A DNA stretch of 64,000 nucleotides from Smittium mucronatum (lineage: Eukaryota; Kickxellomycota; Harpellomycetes; Harpellales; Legeriomycetaceae), in the NCBI GenBank assembly GCA_001953115.1, contig LSSL01001596.1, positions 1 through 64,000 on the forward strand. The letters run 5' to 3'. Below, piece after piece: positions 12,054-26,340 of the stretch. Each line of letters begins with the position of its first letter. Positions within the stretch are counted from its first letter, which is position 1. The position numbers and the translations under genes were made by a program. The notes beneath the pieces are model-generated. The model worked only from the letters and a program-made list of their open reading frames with translations. It had not been told where the DNA came from and did no database searches.

Positions 12054-15000
12054 TGAACACTAGTAGATTTTCTTCGACATCTTTTAACCTTCATCTATGT
12101 TTCTTTTTCCTTTTTCTCTTGGATGAAATTCCTTTGATTGGCTGTTTAACTTTGATAAATAGAATTTTCTAATTTGTAAAAAATCGGGCAACAGGTTACT
12201 TTATGGGCATTAAAGGATCTAAAGTTATATATAATATTTTTAATGTTATGGTTTGGTTTGGTTTCGTGTTTCAAACATTTAATTCCTTTCTCTTTAAATC
12301 CCAATTCAAATTTATCAATAAATCAAAGTCCTGAAGAATTTCTAATACATAAGGATATTTTTCTGTTTTTTTCCAGAAGGTACTCAATCATTAGATTTCG
12401 GCTCGAAAAGTGTGGATAAGAATACGAATTAATTTATTTTTAATTAGGGGTCTGTGGTTTGTAATACCTCTAAACAAGACACTCGAAAAGCCTGTTCAAA
12501 TTTTTACCGTATAATAGTAGTGTTGTTTTGATCATAATTTTACTTGATTTAAATTTAAATAACAAGAGCCTTTACTAATTAAATAGGCTCTGAAAAGTTT
12601 TAAATAAAAAATTTATATAGAAAAAAACTAATTATAAAATGTTGAATATAGTAAAAATAAATTATAAAAGTCCACGTGATTACATAATTATCAAAATAAA
12701 AAATGGTTTTATAGAATAAGAAATAAAAACCAATACCATATTATTATTATTATTTAGGGTTATATATCCTGTTTATTTATTTTAGAAGATCAAAAATATT
12801 ATTTAATAGCACCCTGCGAAACTTTAAATTTCCGTAAATAACGTAGAAAAAAACGATTCTGTTAAAAGCCTTTGTATTAATATATACCGCATATACTTCT
12901 TAAATTTAAAAAATATTTTTCTTTTTTCTTTGATTATATTTAATATTTAATTCAAATTAAAAATAGCTTTTTCATATCACTTGAATTGTACTTAGTAGTT
13001 CGCATATTACACTTAAATAATAACTACGTATAAATGCATATTCTTGTAAATATTAAGGATTTCCAAAATTAAATACATTGCTTTTTATAAAATCTTTGTC
13101 AATAACCATTTTATAATAAAGAAATGGAATTAAATTATAAGTTCTATCCCCAATTTTTTTAATTTTATACTAAACCCCATTTACTCCTTGAATTTATTCT
13201 AATTATAAAAGCAAGTCGGAAAATTTTTTTCGCTATTAAATTACAAATATATATATTTATTTATATAATCCGAATAATTTGTGAATTAATATGATAAAAT
13301 AATATTTTATATTCATCAATGCTGTTTTCTTTCCATAATTCAAAAAATCAAGTTATATGGATTAATTGTTATACATATATTTATAATTCAAATATCAAAA
13401 ATTAATTTTTTTAAAAAAATAAGCATAATATTGAAAAAATAAAGTAAATAACCCAAGATGAAAATACGTATACAGTTTAAAAAAATTGAAAAAAATATTA
13501 AAAATTTTTCTGTTTAAATTTATCTTTGTTATCACACAGAGTTTTTTTAGGAATTTAATACAAAATAATGCTCTTTTTTGGGGCTTATTGTGAGTTGAAT
13601 TTTCAAGGTTTGAATTTCATTAAAAAATTTTAAAATATGGAACCTAATTTCATTTTATTCTTTGAAAAAAGAACATTAAATTGTAGTATTAAATAATTTA
13701 TATACACACAATTTTTTAACATTAAATTTTCAATATCAAGCAAATTCTTAATTTGATATTTAATTTAAAACATTTGAGGGATTTTTTTTTTCTTTATTTT
13801 TATTGAAAGTAAGAAACTTTGGAATAATATCCCAATATAACGCGAAATTATTACTATATCCAAAATACTCCATCTTATTAAAATGTATTTATAATTAAAT
13901 TTTAAAAAAGAAAATCGATTATAAAATATAACTCAATTTATAAATTTATTTTTACCACAAAAAATTGAATTCTTTATTTTTTGATTATGTTGAAATCAAT
14001 TAATTTTTAATTTGTAATTTTATTTCAAATTTATCCGTATTAATTAATTTAATACAAATGAATTATAAATAAACAAGAATAAATTTAATACAATAAAAAA
14101 ATATATATTATATTTAGCTTAAATTTTAATTGAATGTCGTATAAAATTCATTAAATTTATTTTTCTTGAATCTAAGATGTAACATATATAAAAGAAAAGA
14201 AAAAAAAGATTTTTATATTTAGCAAAAATGGTAGTTTTTCGTTTCATGGTATTCAAATTTACTATCAATATGGAAAATATTTATTTATATATAGACTCTA
14301 TTGGGATTTATATTTTTGTCGTAAAATAAGTAGTTTATCATAAAGTTAAACTTAAAAAGATAAAAATAATCATTGGTAAATTTCGATTTGAGCGCCAATT
14401 AATATATATATATACATATTTATTTATTAATATATAAAATATTTCAATTATTTTTCAAATTTATTATAATAAAGGACTAAAAAAATTAAAATTTATTCAA
14501 AAATAGTATCCCTACTTAAGATAAATAAAATTTTCTTATTTTTTGCAAGATTTTCTCTAAATCAATAACGATATTCCAACCCCCCCCCCCTCCAAAAAAG
14601 ATATTTTTATTCTTATATAAGATCTTTTTAAGAGGTTTTTCTTGTTTTATTTCTTTAAATTCATCTTATTTAGAATAAAAAAGCCAGTTATATTTGATAA
14701 ATATTTAATGCCATGCTTAAATGTGTTTTATCGAAGAATTTTTTTAAAAAAATACTTAAAATTCATACATATTTTCTTTCTTATAATTGTTGTGATTTTG
14801 AATATTTAATCGTCAATTTTTTGTGAAAGAAATTCATATAATCAAATAATTTCAAATTCTACTATTTAAATAATATTATAAATATCCGTAAATAATATAT
14901 ATTATAAACTAAAAAGATAAAAAATAAATGATATTTATTATTTATTATTTATTTTTTTGATATTATTTCTTTTAAATAATCAAAGATTGATTTTAGGTTG

Positions 15001-18000
15001 AAGATTTTCTAAGTATTTTTACTGGAAAAAACATTTAAAATATCCTTACTCTTTAATAAAATAAATTAAATTAAAAAAATTGTAATTCGCATGGCTTATA
15101 TATGTACAGAAAACTTTAAAATATTCTTTTAAAAGAAATGCGTGGAGAACTTGTAATAAAAAAAATTCTAGATACCATAATGATTTCATGTCAAAGGAAT
15201 TCAAATATAACGATATTTATGTATCTATATAAAAATATCCAAAATTATATATTCATGTATAGTTTTTTTTGATTATTTTAAAAGTTTAAATTTATCATTA
15301 TTTCTAATAACTGTATGTGTGGAGTTTAATTCTAAAAAATAGCTTTTTATTATAAATAAAATTAAATTAAGAATTTCGGATACAAATTAAATGATTTTTT
15401 GATAATCCTTTTAAATTTTTGAAGATTATATCCTTAATATTTTTTGATAATTTGGGGATTTATTTTTTATTTTTGAATAAAAAATATCAATTAAAAATAA
15501 TTAAGTGTGATTATAAAAAATAATATTTATAAGTACATGATGAACCCATGATGTACAATTTAATAATTTCCCGTTGAGACTAGCTTCTATTTAATGGCTT
15601 TTTGAGGTTTATTATAGCCAGTAGATTCGAATTTCCGCCAAGAAAATTTATTCTTATTTTAAAAACAAAAACAATTCAATCTGCTAGATTTGGATTTATT
15701 TTTTTAAAAAATATATATTATAGTAACATTCGGTTTTTTAATCATGTTTTTATTAAGATATTGTATTAAAATTTCATGACTTATTTTCATATATTAATCC
15801 TTTAGATATTTTTTTTACCATTGCTTTGCTTCTAAAAATTATCTGGTTGCAAAAAAAACATTTTAATTCTGATTAATTAAGAATAAGGCTTAAAAAAAAT
15901 CCATAAATAAACAGAAGATCTCACAAAAATTTGCATGAATATTATTTATCACGAAATTAAAGATACAATCTATTATTAAAATATTTTAGAAAGCTGATGG
16001 ACAGTTATTGGAATAGCTTTATCTCTTGCTCTTATATTAATAATAATAAATTTTTAAAAGCTTTAATATGAATTGGAATTTTTAAGTAGGGGCGGAGTTA
16101 ATATCCCTAACAGGCATATATCATATTAAGCTTGGATTTTTTTCTCTACCTTTTTAAAATATTTCCATAATTTTTAAAAGAAATAAATTGATTATAGAAT
16201 GTTAGAAATGGAATGGGATCACAGTTTTAATATTATTTTCAAACCTTTTAAGCCTGTTTAATAACAAAAAAAATCTTTTATTTTAAGTTTTAAACCCCTT
16301 ATTAATTACAATATTATCAACTAATATGAGTATTTATCATATTTACTATTGAATAATCCCGAATTAATATGATAAAGTCTAATTTCTTAGGAATTTTTAG
16401 TTATAAATCAAAGAGAGAAATTAAAGAGCATTTTCTATTTTATTTTTTTTATAAATTCTTAATCAAATCTCAAATTTCATATTAAATCATAATACATTTT
16501 TTTTAAAAAAAAAAATGTAATATTGAATGAAAAAAATAACTGAAGACGGATTAAATACCAGTTTTTAGTAATAAAAATCACTTTAATTAAAAATACCATC
16601 AATGAAAATAAATTAAAAACATAATGAAAACATACAGGCATCATACTCAAATATAAAAAACGATATATATCAGAATAGGCCATATATTTTTTTCAAAAAT
16701 GTACACCATATCGGAATTTTATTATTATTATTTATAAATAACAGGGATGAAAATTCTTAAATTTATATCCCTGGAAATAAACTCAATATCTAGGGACTTT
16801 CTTTTTTAAATAAATTTAAAAGATAAGAACATATTCATAATGAAAATTAGCTACATTATTTATAAATTTGAAGAAAAATACATTTATTTAAAATATAACA
16901 TAAAAATTTCAAGAATATCTTAATATTAATGAATAGCCTAGCATAATTAATATTAATCTTAAATATAAAATCAAAGATAAAAATGTAATATTATTTTATA
17001 TTTGGGCAGAGATTCACTTGATTTTTTTTTAATTACAACTGCACACTTGATATACTCCATTTTTGTAAAGTTTTAATTAAAATAAAATAAGTAGGAAAAA
17101 TTACTTAATGCGTTTATCGTTAAATTTGAAATAATAAATACGTTTTTTTTAAATTAAAATTTTCACTATTATAAAAAAAATTGATCTTAGATAATTATTT
17201 GCACTAAATGGGATAATTTTTATCTTATTTTTTACAATACCAATTTTTTCGCTGGGTTATTGCAAAATTTAATTTTTTTACTGAATTTCCGAGCTTTTTA
17301 TTATTTTAGTAGAAAATTTTCGTTTAAATATTTTATAAATTAAAATGATATTATATTATAGATATAATAAGCACTAATAAAATTATTTATATTTTTTAAT
17401 AATATATTTTAAGAAAAACCTTATAATTATATAAGAAGTATATATATATATATATATTAGATAATATCTTGATATTTTTTCTAAAATTTTATATTAGATA
17501 AATTATTAATCGTGTTTTTTTAAATATGGAGCCAAAAACTAAAATGAGCTGCATTATTGAAGAAAATTGATACAACTAGAATTTTATTTCAATCATTTCC
17601 AAAAAATTATATTTTATGAGGTAAAAAATAGCCCATATTTATTATTTTTCTAGTATGATTTTTCAATGAAAATCTTACATTTAGCAGTTTTAAAATAATC
17701 ATACATAATTTAAGTGTGTTTTATTATTTTAATTTATGAGAGATACTGCTAGTAAAAAAAAAAGAATTTTTATTTAAATTGATAAAAAAAAACGCAAATA
17801 GGATATATTTTAAATCATTATTTATTTTACTGCTTTATTCTTTTGGTGGCAAAAATAATTGTAATTTCTTTTAATAAAAATTGAAAATATAATAGAACAT
17901 ATATGTACATTAAGTAAATAAAATCTATATCTACGAAAATCTAAATTTTAAATTTAATAGTATTTGGGTTTATTTTTACCACTATCAAAAATTCTTTTTT

Positions 18001-19359
18001 TATAGTATAACATGGACTTTAAATATTATTTTAATACTCATATTTATTATTATTTTGAAATCGTTGGTTAATATCGGTGAATATTAATTTAAACTGCAAA
18101 AAATATAAGAATACAGCACGTGATTTTATCTTATATTAGATATCACCCTATAACAACCATAATTTTAAAATATCAGTAACAAAAAGAAAAATAGCCAATA
18201 AAAAAGTGTTTATAACATTCATTAAACCCATCGAGGTCAAGAAATTTTATGTGAAAAATTTCCTAACTATTTAGCCTATTAGAAACCAAATCAAAATATA
18301 TTTATTAATAAAACCGTTAATTTTTATAAAATTTAACTTTTTAAATAAAAATTTTAATAGAAAATCATTATTAGGAAACTTTTTGTGAAGTTTGATTTAG
18401 GTAAATTGGAATTAGGTGAAATTTTCATTAATGATAACAATTCATAGTAATAATATCATTTTCTTAGGATAAGTGTCATTAGAATTATTTTTTATTATAA
18501 ACAAAATATTAATAAAAATATGTTAATAATTTATTAAATCGTTTTTTACGACATTTTTAAGTCATAATTTTTTTTTTTTTTTAAAGGGAATTTATAATTT
18601 TTAAGTCATAAAAGACCTTATTTTCACTAAATTCAGATTATTTGACATTAAATACCTTTTTTTTTATAAAATCTCACAAAGAGCTATTTTAAAAAAAAAA
18701 TCAATCAATTAATTTGACCAAATAGAAAATTGGAAAAGGGGAATTCAATCTTAATTAAATTTAAAAAAAATAAGACTTTTTGTTTTTTTACAAATAAAAG
18801 GATTAAAATCACATTTTAGTACAAAATTATGAATCTAGATAAAAAAAAAAACACTTTTTCAAAATATTTGGATAAAATGTGTGTTATAAGTCAATAAAAA
18901 ATTATTTTTGATTCAGAAAACATAAAAATCACTGTATTTTTTTTTAAAATGGCCTTTTTTTGGACCTGTGGCCTTTAGAAAGATACATTTCTAATATTTT
19001 TTTTGAAATTTAAAAAAATACGGAAGGATATTCGATGTTAGAATTCGCAATATTAAACACTTAAACTACTGAAATTGTGGATTACTCAACAAAATGGTGC
19101 ATTTTTTGATGTTAGCTATATAAAAAAGATGTCATTGTTTTAAATTTATCTCAAAGACATTTTTTAAAGATCTATTTAAACGTGGTTACCAGGGTCATCT
19201 TATTTAAAAAAATTAATCTGACTCAGTTTATAAGTTATAATAATTTATATTAAACAGTATAGATTGTTAAATTTATCAAAACCAACAGGAATGATTTATA
19301 TTTGGCATTTAAAGACTCTAGATACTATAAGAAATAAATTACCATAAAAAATGAAAACA
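12054..19359. other. AT-rich gene desert
   Basis: About 7.3 kb dominated by A/T runs, with short TA and trinucleotide microsatellites and one run of 11 C at 14580-14590. Immediately after KEX1 (12054-12500) the composition is a little richer and probably contains the 3' UTR and polyadenylation region. I see no open frame with protein-like composition and no RNA gene. A short minus-strand open frame near 16477-16683 is Phe/Ile/Leu-biased and considered chance. Confidence 0.55.
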
Positions 19360-20350
19360 CTCACTGGGGATTTACAATCAAAAAACGTATGGGTTTGAAT
19401 TAATACAAAATAAAATCCACGCCTGGTGATAGTACTTAAGAAAATGACGAATTGCCTATTTTTGAGCCTTTGGAGGCTTTAGATGCAAAAAATGAACCTT
19501 TAAAGAAATGCGCTGAGAATTAAATTGAAAAGCCGTCGGTTATTATATGAGAGATTCTAAGACAATTCAAAAAGAATTTTCTTATATAAAATTCTGGAAA
19601 AAAACTCAAAAAAGACGATAAACTGTGAAATATTGAGGAAAAATTCTATGTGAACAAATATTATGGAAAAGCTGTTCGAAATTTCGGCTGAAAAATAGGT
19701 TTTACTAAGCCATTTTTTAAAATATATATTTAAATATATTCGAAAATACTCTAAACAAGATCATTGTTTTTTATAAACGCCAGAACTTGGAGACTTTGTA
19801 TGATTCAGACGAATTTTTATCTGATTGTACATTTAAAGCATTACCATATTTCTTTTATCTCGCATTTAGAATTCATGGGAAAAAGGAAAATATAAGATCG
19901 CATCTTTTTTAATTTATACTCCAAGACAAACTCAAAAAAAGCTATTTATTAGCAATGGATGCAGTTTATAATTATCACATCAAAAAAGTTGTAACAAAGA
20001 CCCGTATAAAATGAACTATTTTAATTTTTGCAAATTCCATTATTTATCAAAAAAGTGAAATTTTCTCTGCAACATATATATTTCCATCCTTTTTTTTGCT
20101 TGGTTCAAAATTTATACAGAGCTGTTTAGATATTCTAAATTCGAAATAGGTTCAATAAAACAGTAGAGAAATTTAAAAGACAAACATTTTATCAAACAAT
20201 TGAACTATTCTTTGAAACTACTCAGGTTTTAGGCATTTTATTTGAGGAAATCTTTTCAAGTGAGAAAAATATCATAATTCATTTAATAAGCTATTTCGGC
20301 GAGAACTTATTTTCCGGTACGACTTTTAAAAAATTAAATTTTTTTTTGAT
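19360..20350 (+). pseudogene. Decayed MULE-type transposase, relic A
   Basis: Broken reading on the plus strand resembles the DDE transposase of Mutator-like elements. At 19788-19880 one frame reads DSDEFLSDCTFKALPYFF and continues to FRIHGKK, matching the family pattern in which the first catalytic Asp lies in a D.TFK segment. About 280 nt later, in another frame (20109-20126), NLYRAV resembles the conserved segment following the CxxH-type region, and further on FFETTQVLGILFEEIF fits the C-terminal helical part. Several stops and frameshifts lie between the pieces, so it cannot encode an active enzyme. No inverted repeats specific to this copy were found by eye. Confidence 0.6.
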
Positions 20351-21071
20351 CTGTAAGGAATAACAAAAAACTGTATAATCATTGTTATTCTGCAATGAAA
20401 ACACGATAAAAGATTATAAACCACACATAAACCTGGCCAATCAGGGTTTATATTGTTTTTGTGAGAAAAACGTTCTCTATTTGGGGGGTTTTTCTCTATA
20501 ATACAGAAGAAACAAATGGAAACTGAAAATATTATCAAAGGTTTAGATTTATAATGAAAATTTAAGAGTAAAGAAAAAAGTAGGATATACACTCTCAGAA
20601 TATTCAAAGAATAATTTTGAACTGAAATTCTTATAAAAATTAGAAATAGGCTAAATTAACGCTAGGGTGACTGCAGTCATATGATTATAATTTAACTATT
20701 AAATTATTTAATTTATAAGAAATCAGAAAAAATATTACCTATATCTTTATTTCTTGGGAAATTTGATTTAAAAAATCTAATTTATCAATTAAGATTACCA
20801 AAATTACCGTTTTTCAAAAAAATATTACCCATGTCAATTTTTTTTAAAAATTTTGGAATCGGATATTTCGCATGAAATAAAAGAAAATTATTTTTAAATC
20901 TATCGATTCATGTTTTGATCAATCAGATACAAGAGGGAAAAGCTCTATAGGAATGTAAATATCTGGTGGTCTATTATTTCAAAATCATTTCAAATAATTA
21001 AAGCGCAAAAAACGTGAAATAAATAGTCAGATTTTTTTTTAAAGGTTAGATGATAAAAAACGGCAAAATTA
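20351..21071. other. AT-rich spacer between MULE relics
   Basis: AT-rich sequence with no reading frame or RNA gene that I can support. It may include the remains of relic A's 3' end, but the boundary is not visible. Confidence 0.4.
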
Positions 21072-24000
21072 ACTCAAAAGCGATCATTTTAGGCAAAATA
21101 AATTAAAATTTATTCTAATCTTATCAACTTAGACATGATAGTGACAGATTGTGATTTTCACTGTTTAAAACCTGTTAAATAGCTCAATGCGTATTTATTA
21201 ACCCTAAATAGAATCCAATAGTTCTTTTTTACGTGATAGAGAAAATTAAACAGGTATTTTCGCTTCTGCTGTCTATTCTCAATTATATTGTTAATATCAA
21301 AGAGTTTTATTTTGTAATGAAAAACTAAACGCCAATAAAATGGAATATTTCTTTCAATTTCTATCAGATTTTTATAAAATTGGTTTAATATAAAGATAGA
21401 TGTATATTTTAGCTAAATAATATCCGATGGAAAAGAAAATTATACTAAATTTTTGATAATTTATCATCGGGATAATATTTTTTTATAATATTTGACTTTA
21501 GATAAAACCATTAAGATTGAGATTTTCAAGATATGCTGGTGTTAATTTGGCTCTGATTCGATGCCGGAAAAGTTCAATAAATTTACTATTAATTGGATGT
21601 ATTTGAATATCAATTTTTGTTAATAAAATGGTGAATATTAATAGGGAATAACATTTCCTTTAGGATAACTGATAAAATTTAAAATTTTCTGGTTTAATTC
21701 TTTTATATATCATTAAAGCATAAAAAAAATATCCAATAATGTGATTTATTTATAAATAAAACACTGTAATTTTTTTTCTCTAAAATCTCTCTTATTATGG
21801 CTCAGTTAGAAATATGTTTGCAAAAATATTTTAAAAATAAAAATCTAATGAATTATATCCACGTTTATTTATAAAACTTTATTTCTTTTCATTTTGTGTA
21901 TAATAGGTTTTGTATACAATATAGCCTTATTTTTGTGGTTAATAAAAAATAATATGTATAGAGTTTATATAAGGTCTAATAATAATGCATATCAAACAGT
22001 CTAAAATAGGCAAGATGTTTTTTTAGATTGAATAAGTAATTTAAGGATAATAATTTTCCTTTTTTTGATTAATTAAATTAGATTGAAATAAGTATATTTC
22101 AATCCTATGTAAAATGTGAATGTGATATATCGCATCAGTTACAAATTTATGCGATATTTTTATCAAATCCTCATCTACCAAATACAAATAATTTATCTAA
22201 TTTTGAAATAGATAGCGAAATTTCTGATCTAGGCTTTCCTGTGACTCGAAATGTGAAATAGTTTAGATCGGAAAACGAACAACTTGATTTTTGTTATATT
22301 TTATCAATTTTTTAAATTTTTGTATTACATATTTAAATAAAAAGGGTAAAAAGTATTTAAATATTTATACTGTTATTTTTTTAAATTTTAATTGGTCTCC
22401 ATATTCGAACAATATCTTGTATGAGTGTTATCTTAACGAAATTTAAAATTTTATTCTTTGAGAAGAATAGTATGCATGCAAGCATTCTTTATTTTTTAAA
22501 ATGTATCTAAATGTAAAAAATCATCAAAAAATTCACGAAACTGCGGCTTCAAATATAAAAAGGAATTTTCTTCATACATGTTATAAATTTTATCAAATAT
22601 ATTACAAACTTCATTTTTAATCAATGATACAGCATTTTCTGTCATTATTGTAAGTTTTTTTGAATATTATATAAGACAAAAAATACATTTCTCGTTTTTG
22701 GAAAATTTAAGAAAATAAATAACGGATTTTTCCAACTCGGATATTTCGTTTTATCTGATTTTTTTTAGCATTGGATTCATGTTTTCGTCACAGTCCCTTG
22801 TAATTTTTATTGTTACGTTCAAAAAACTCATAATGTTTTTTATCTTCAAATTAGTGTAATTTTCTTTAATTTCCCTGTTGTAACGCTCCAAAAAATTGTT
22901 AGTGGAAGGTAAAAATACAATTTATCCTTTACAACAAGAATCTTTATTTTTTATTTTCTTAATTTGAATTTCAAGTTCCAAAAAATTAGACCACTTTTTG
23001 ATGATACTTTTTTTTTCTTTTTCGATTAAATTTTTTTTTATGATGAGTTGCATTGACTTTACATTATTGCGTATTTTGTCCCTTAATACTGTGGAAGCAC
23101 TCTTAAGTACCTTTAATATATTTTTTGATATGCTAAATCAGCAATAACTCTTTTATTTACGAATCTTATATGGAACACTGCATTGTTGATTTGATTTAAA
23201 GGTTCTGATATCACGGTGTTTTCACTCATTCAAGATTATTTTTTTTAGCTCTTGAACATCACCATCAAAGTCCAGGAGTATAATTTCTTTGTATCACTAC
23301 TCACTACATATATTGAAACCGGATATATTTTTTGGTTCTTATCTGAAATTACTGTTATAATAACTGGATAATTTCCTTGAATTAATTTGAAAACTAAACA
23401 TAAATTAAATTTTTTTGCAACTGATAGTAGTTTTAAAAAAGTTTTCAATTTTAAAAAAGCTCTAATATTTTTATTTCACTGAGTAGGATGCTAGATATGG
23501 ATCTCCAGTAAAGTAATTTGATTTTAGTGTTTTGCATATTCCAAAAAAAATCACCCAAAGTTGTTTTTTTATTGTTTTTGATTTTTTCTTTCCTCATATT
23601 GTTCCTTAAAGTGCTATAAATGTTCTTAATTCCAAAATTTAAACATTAATTTTTTCAATATGTCATATATGTTTGCAGATTTATGCTCGAAAATTTCAAA
23701 AATAAAATTTCTTTTTTGATATTTACTCCCTCCTTTCTTATAAAATTTTTTTATGCATAAACTTTATAAAAGATAAAAATTTTCCATATTAATAACTCCA
23801 ATATTTCAGTGGTGATTTGCAACCTTAATCGGAACTATTAATACAATAATAGATAGTTTAATTTTATTTATTAAGATTTTTTGAATAGTATTTTTTTCGG
23901 GAGTTTAAAAGTTCGAAATAAAAGGAATTATCCACCAATTCCAGTGTTTTTTTGCTGTAAATTTTCGTTATCAAAGCTAATATTACCGAATATATTGCAA

Positions 24001-24362
24001 GAATAAGTGATATATTATGAATTAAAAATGGATATATTTCATTTATTTTTGTTTTTTGTACCAATTCTTATTTATAAAAATTTCAATCCGGAAAAATAAA
24101 AAAAAACTATATCTAAAGGAACATTTTCTAGAACAAAATAAAAGAAAATATTAAGGCCCAGATTAATTTTTGAAATATAGTAAGTTCACGATAGGATGGC
24201 TTTGTGTAAAAATTAAAAAAAATTGTCATTTTTTAGCGTTTTAATTTTCACATTAGACAGGTTTTAAATATCTAGTAACACAATGTGGTATTATAATGTC
24301 TAAATAAATACAATTTGAATCAATTTGGGTTTATTTTGCCTAAATTGGCCGTTTTTGACTTT
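21072..24362 (-). mobile_element. MULE-like DNA transposon relic B with long inverted repeats
   Basis: An inverted-repeat pair brackets a decayed transposase. The left arm is 21072-21180 and the right arm 24252-24362. Read in opposite orientation they share blocks such as TTTAGGCAAAATAAA, TTAGACAT and TTTAAAACCTGT in the same order and near-equal spacing. Long terminal inverted repeats are typical of Mutator-like elements. Between the arms, the minus strand at about 22690-23460 encodes MULE-like segments: YPVSIYVVSSDTKKLYSW (near 23270-23330), HIRFVNKR, and STNNFLERYN at 22877-22906, which matches the family's TNN-x-E-x-(Y/F)N motif. In-frame stops (for example at 22921-22923) and frameshifts show it is inactive. 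The element is about 3.3 kb between outer ends; the exact termini and a target-site duplication were not resolved. Confidence 0.65.
22690..23460 (-). pseudogene. Decayed MULE transposase within relic B
   Basis: The best-preserved part of the transposase lies on the minus strand. The upstream portion (23245-23448) is open and reads a beta-strand-rich segment ending in SSDTKKLYSWTL, comparable to the family's region after the first catalytic Asp. Downstream, a second open stretch runs from about 23110 to 22760 with only one internal stop; it contains a charged helix and then STNNFLERYN followed by REIKENY. Between the two, the frame is broken. The DDE residues cannot all be located, so activity is excluded. 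Confidence 0.6.
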
Positions 24363-26340
24363 ATTTAAATACTTTGTTATAAATTCATAAATTAAAATTA
24401 AAAAAAATTCAAAAAATGGTGTGCTCAAAGTCAAAAAAATCGCTTTTTGACCAAAATCCATTTAATAATTTCTGATTTGGTCAAATTGCACTGTGCTAAA
24501 TGATCCGAAATTTTTCAATATATTTTCACTTCTCTTAAGCCCAAAAACACCTTTAATATATGCATAGATAGTGCTATTTACGCTAAATTAGAGCATATAT
24601 GGAAATAATAATTATATTTTTTAATCTTTCGTAATTTCAAACATTAAATTGCGAAATTGCGAAAATTGGAGGATTATTTATCTATAATAAAGAACCAAAT
24701 ATCTCCCTTAAAAAAAACAACCAAATAACATATTTCCTATATCCAAATGACACTTAAATATTAAAAATGTACTATTTTTTTTACAATAAACAAACATTTT
24801 TACCACTTTTTCTGTTTTATTGCAAGATTTGAGCATTTTAGAATTTAATATTTGGGGGGGGGGGAGCAACGTTTATAGATTTTATGTATGTTTATCAATC
24901 GCATTTAATTTAAATTGGGGTATTATTTAATATCGATTAAATTCCATCTGAAAATTTATTTTTATCGATACTTAATTTTTTTTACTAAATATTTACTTTT
25001 TTTTCAGAGTGAATATAAATATTTAAACATTTTTAATCTTTTAACCCTTTATAGATTATCCTTAAAGTTTTTTTATGTTTTTTAGTAAAAATAAAAGCGG
25101 CTTTAGAAATTTCCAATAGACAGAAGAAAAATTGAGCCATAAATTATGTTTCAGTTATCTCTATTTCGAGTGAAGTTGATTTTAAAACCAATAAAAAATA
25201 AAAAAATTCATTTTAAAAAAACCAATGAAAAAAATAAAAGTTTTTTGCGCTCAACTTCCCTCTGATTAGAGAATCAAAAAATTTCCGGTTAATCGGGAAA
25301 CCCAAATTTAGTAATGGCATAATATCGTTATTCAATTTTTAAAGATAGACATTTCGTCTATACATCTTCTAACTGTATATATATATATATATATGGCATG
25401 TTAGTAAAATATATGATTTCTATCCGAAAAGTCTTTGTAGATTCTATTTTCATTGATACTCATTATATAAAAAAAATTGATAAATATTATTATATGTACA
25501 ATAAGATATTCACATACCATAATTTTTATATTGAATATATTTTAATATGTGTTATTTCATTACTTTTTTAACACTTGTGATAGATTTTTCAAGAAAAAGT
25601 CTCCAAAAATAAGTGATACTCACTCATTTTAATTATACAAATTATGTAATTTAACAGCTAAAATATGCGATGAAATTTTTTTACGCCAATAATTTTGTAT
25701 TATTAATGTTATATTATATAAAAAATTAGAAAAAAAATTCAAAAATTACAATATATGAGTTATTTTTTTATTTATAGGTGTACAAATAAATTGAGATATT
25801 ACTATAATTTATTTTAATCTAACTATTATGTTTATATATATATATATATTTCTAATAAGGATTGAAATCACAACCCCCCCCCCCCTACCCAAGCTCTAAT
25901 CACTAAGAAAATAATAAAGCTTAAAAGCTTCATTTAAATAGGTCAATCTATGACTTCCTATTTTTTTTCTACTATATAAATTATAAAATTTTATGCTTTA
26001 ATAAGGTAACTATTATAATTAGAGCTAAAATAAGCTCAAGGTTAAATTTCTTTATATTATTATTAGTTATTTTTTATTTTTTACTCATATATATTTTCAA
26101 AAAAGCACTTGACTGTTAAAAATCAAATAAAAAAGATGAGATAGACGTATAAATTAAATGGATATATATTATTAATTACTCCAAAAAATTTTTTTTCTAA
26201 TATTAATCAATCAAATAATTTATTGAACTTCGTTAAAAAAAATATATGAATTAAGAACGATTCAGTCCTGAAACCGTTGAAAAAAAAACATATATACATT
26301 GAATTACCACATTTATGTAATATAAATTTGATATATATTT
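24363..26340. other. AT-rich spacer with two G/C homopolymer runs
   Basis: AT-rich sequence without a supported gene. It contains 11 consecutive G at 24854-24864, 12 consecutive C at 25874-25885, and TA microsatellites near 25377-25393 and 25833-25850. Nothing else recognised. Confidence 0.45.

Noticed and set aside
20326..20607. A 93-codon minus-strand open frame rich in Leu/Ile/Phe
   Set aside because: It overlaps the end of the plus-strand MULE relic and has the biased composition expected of AT-rich chance frames.
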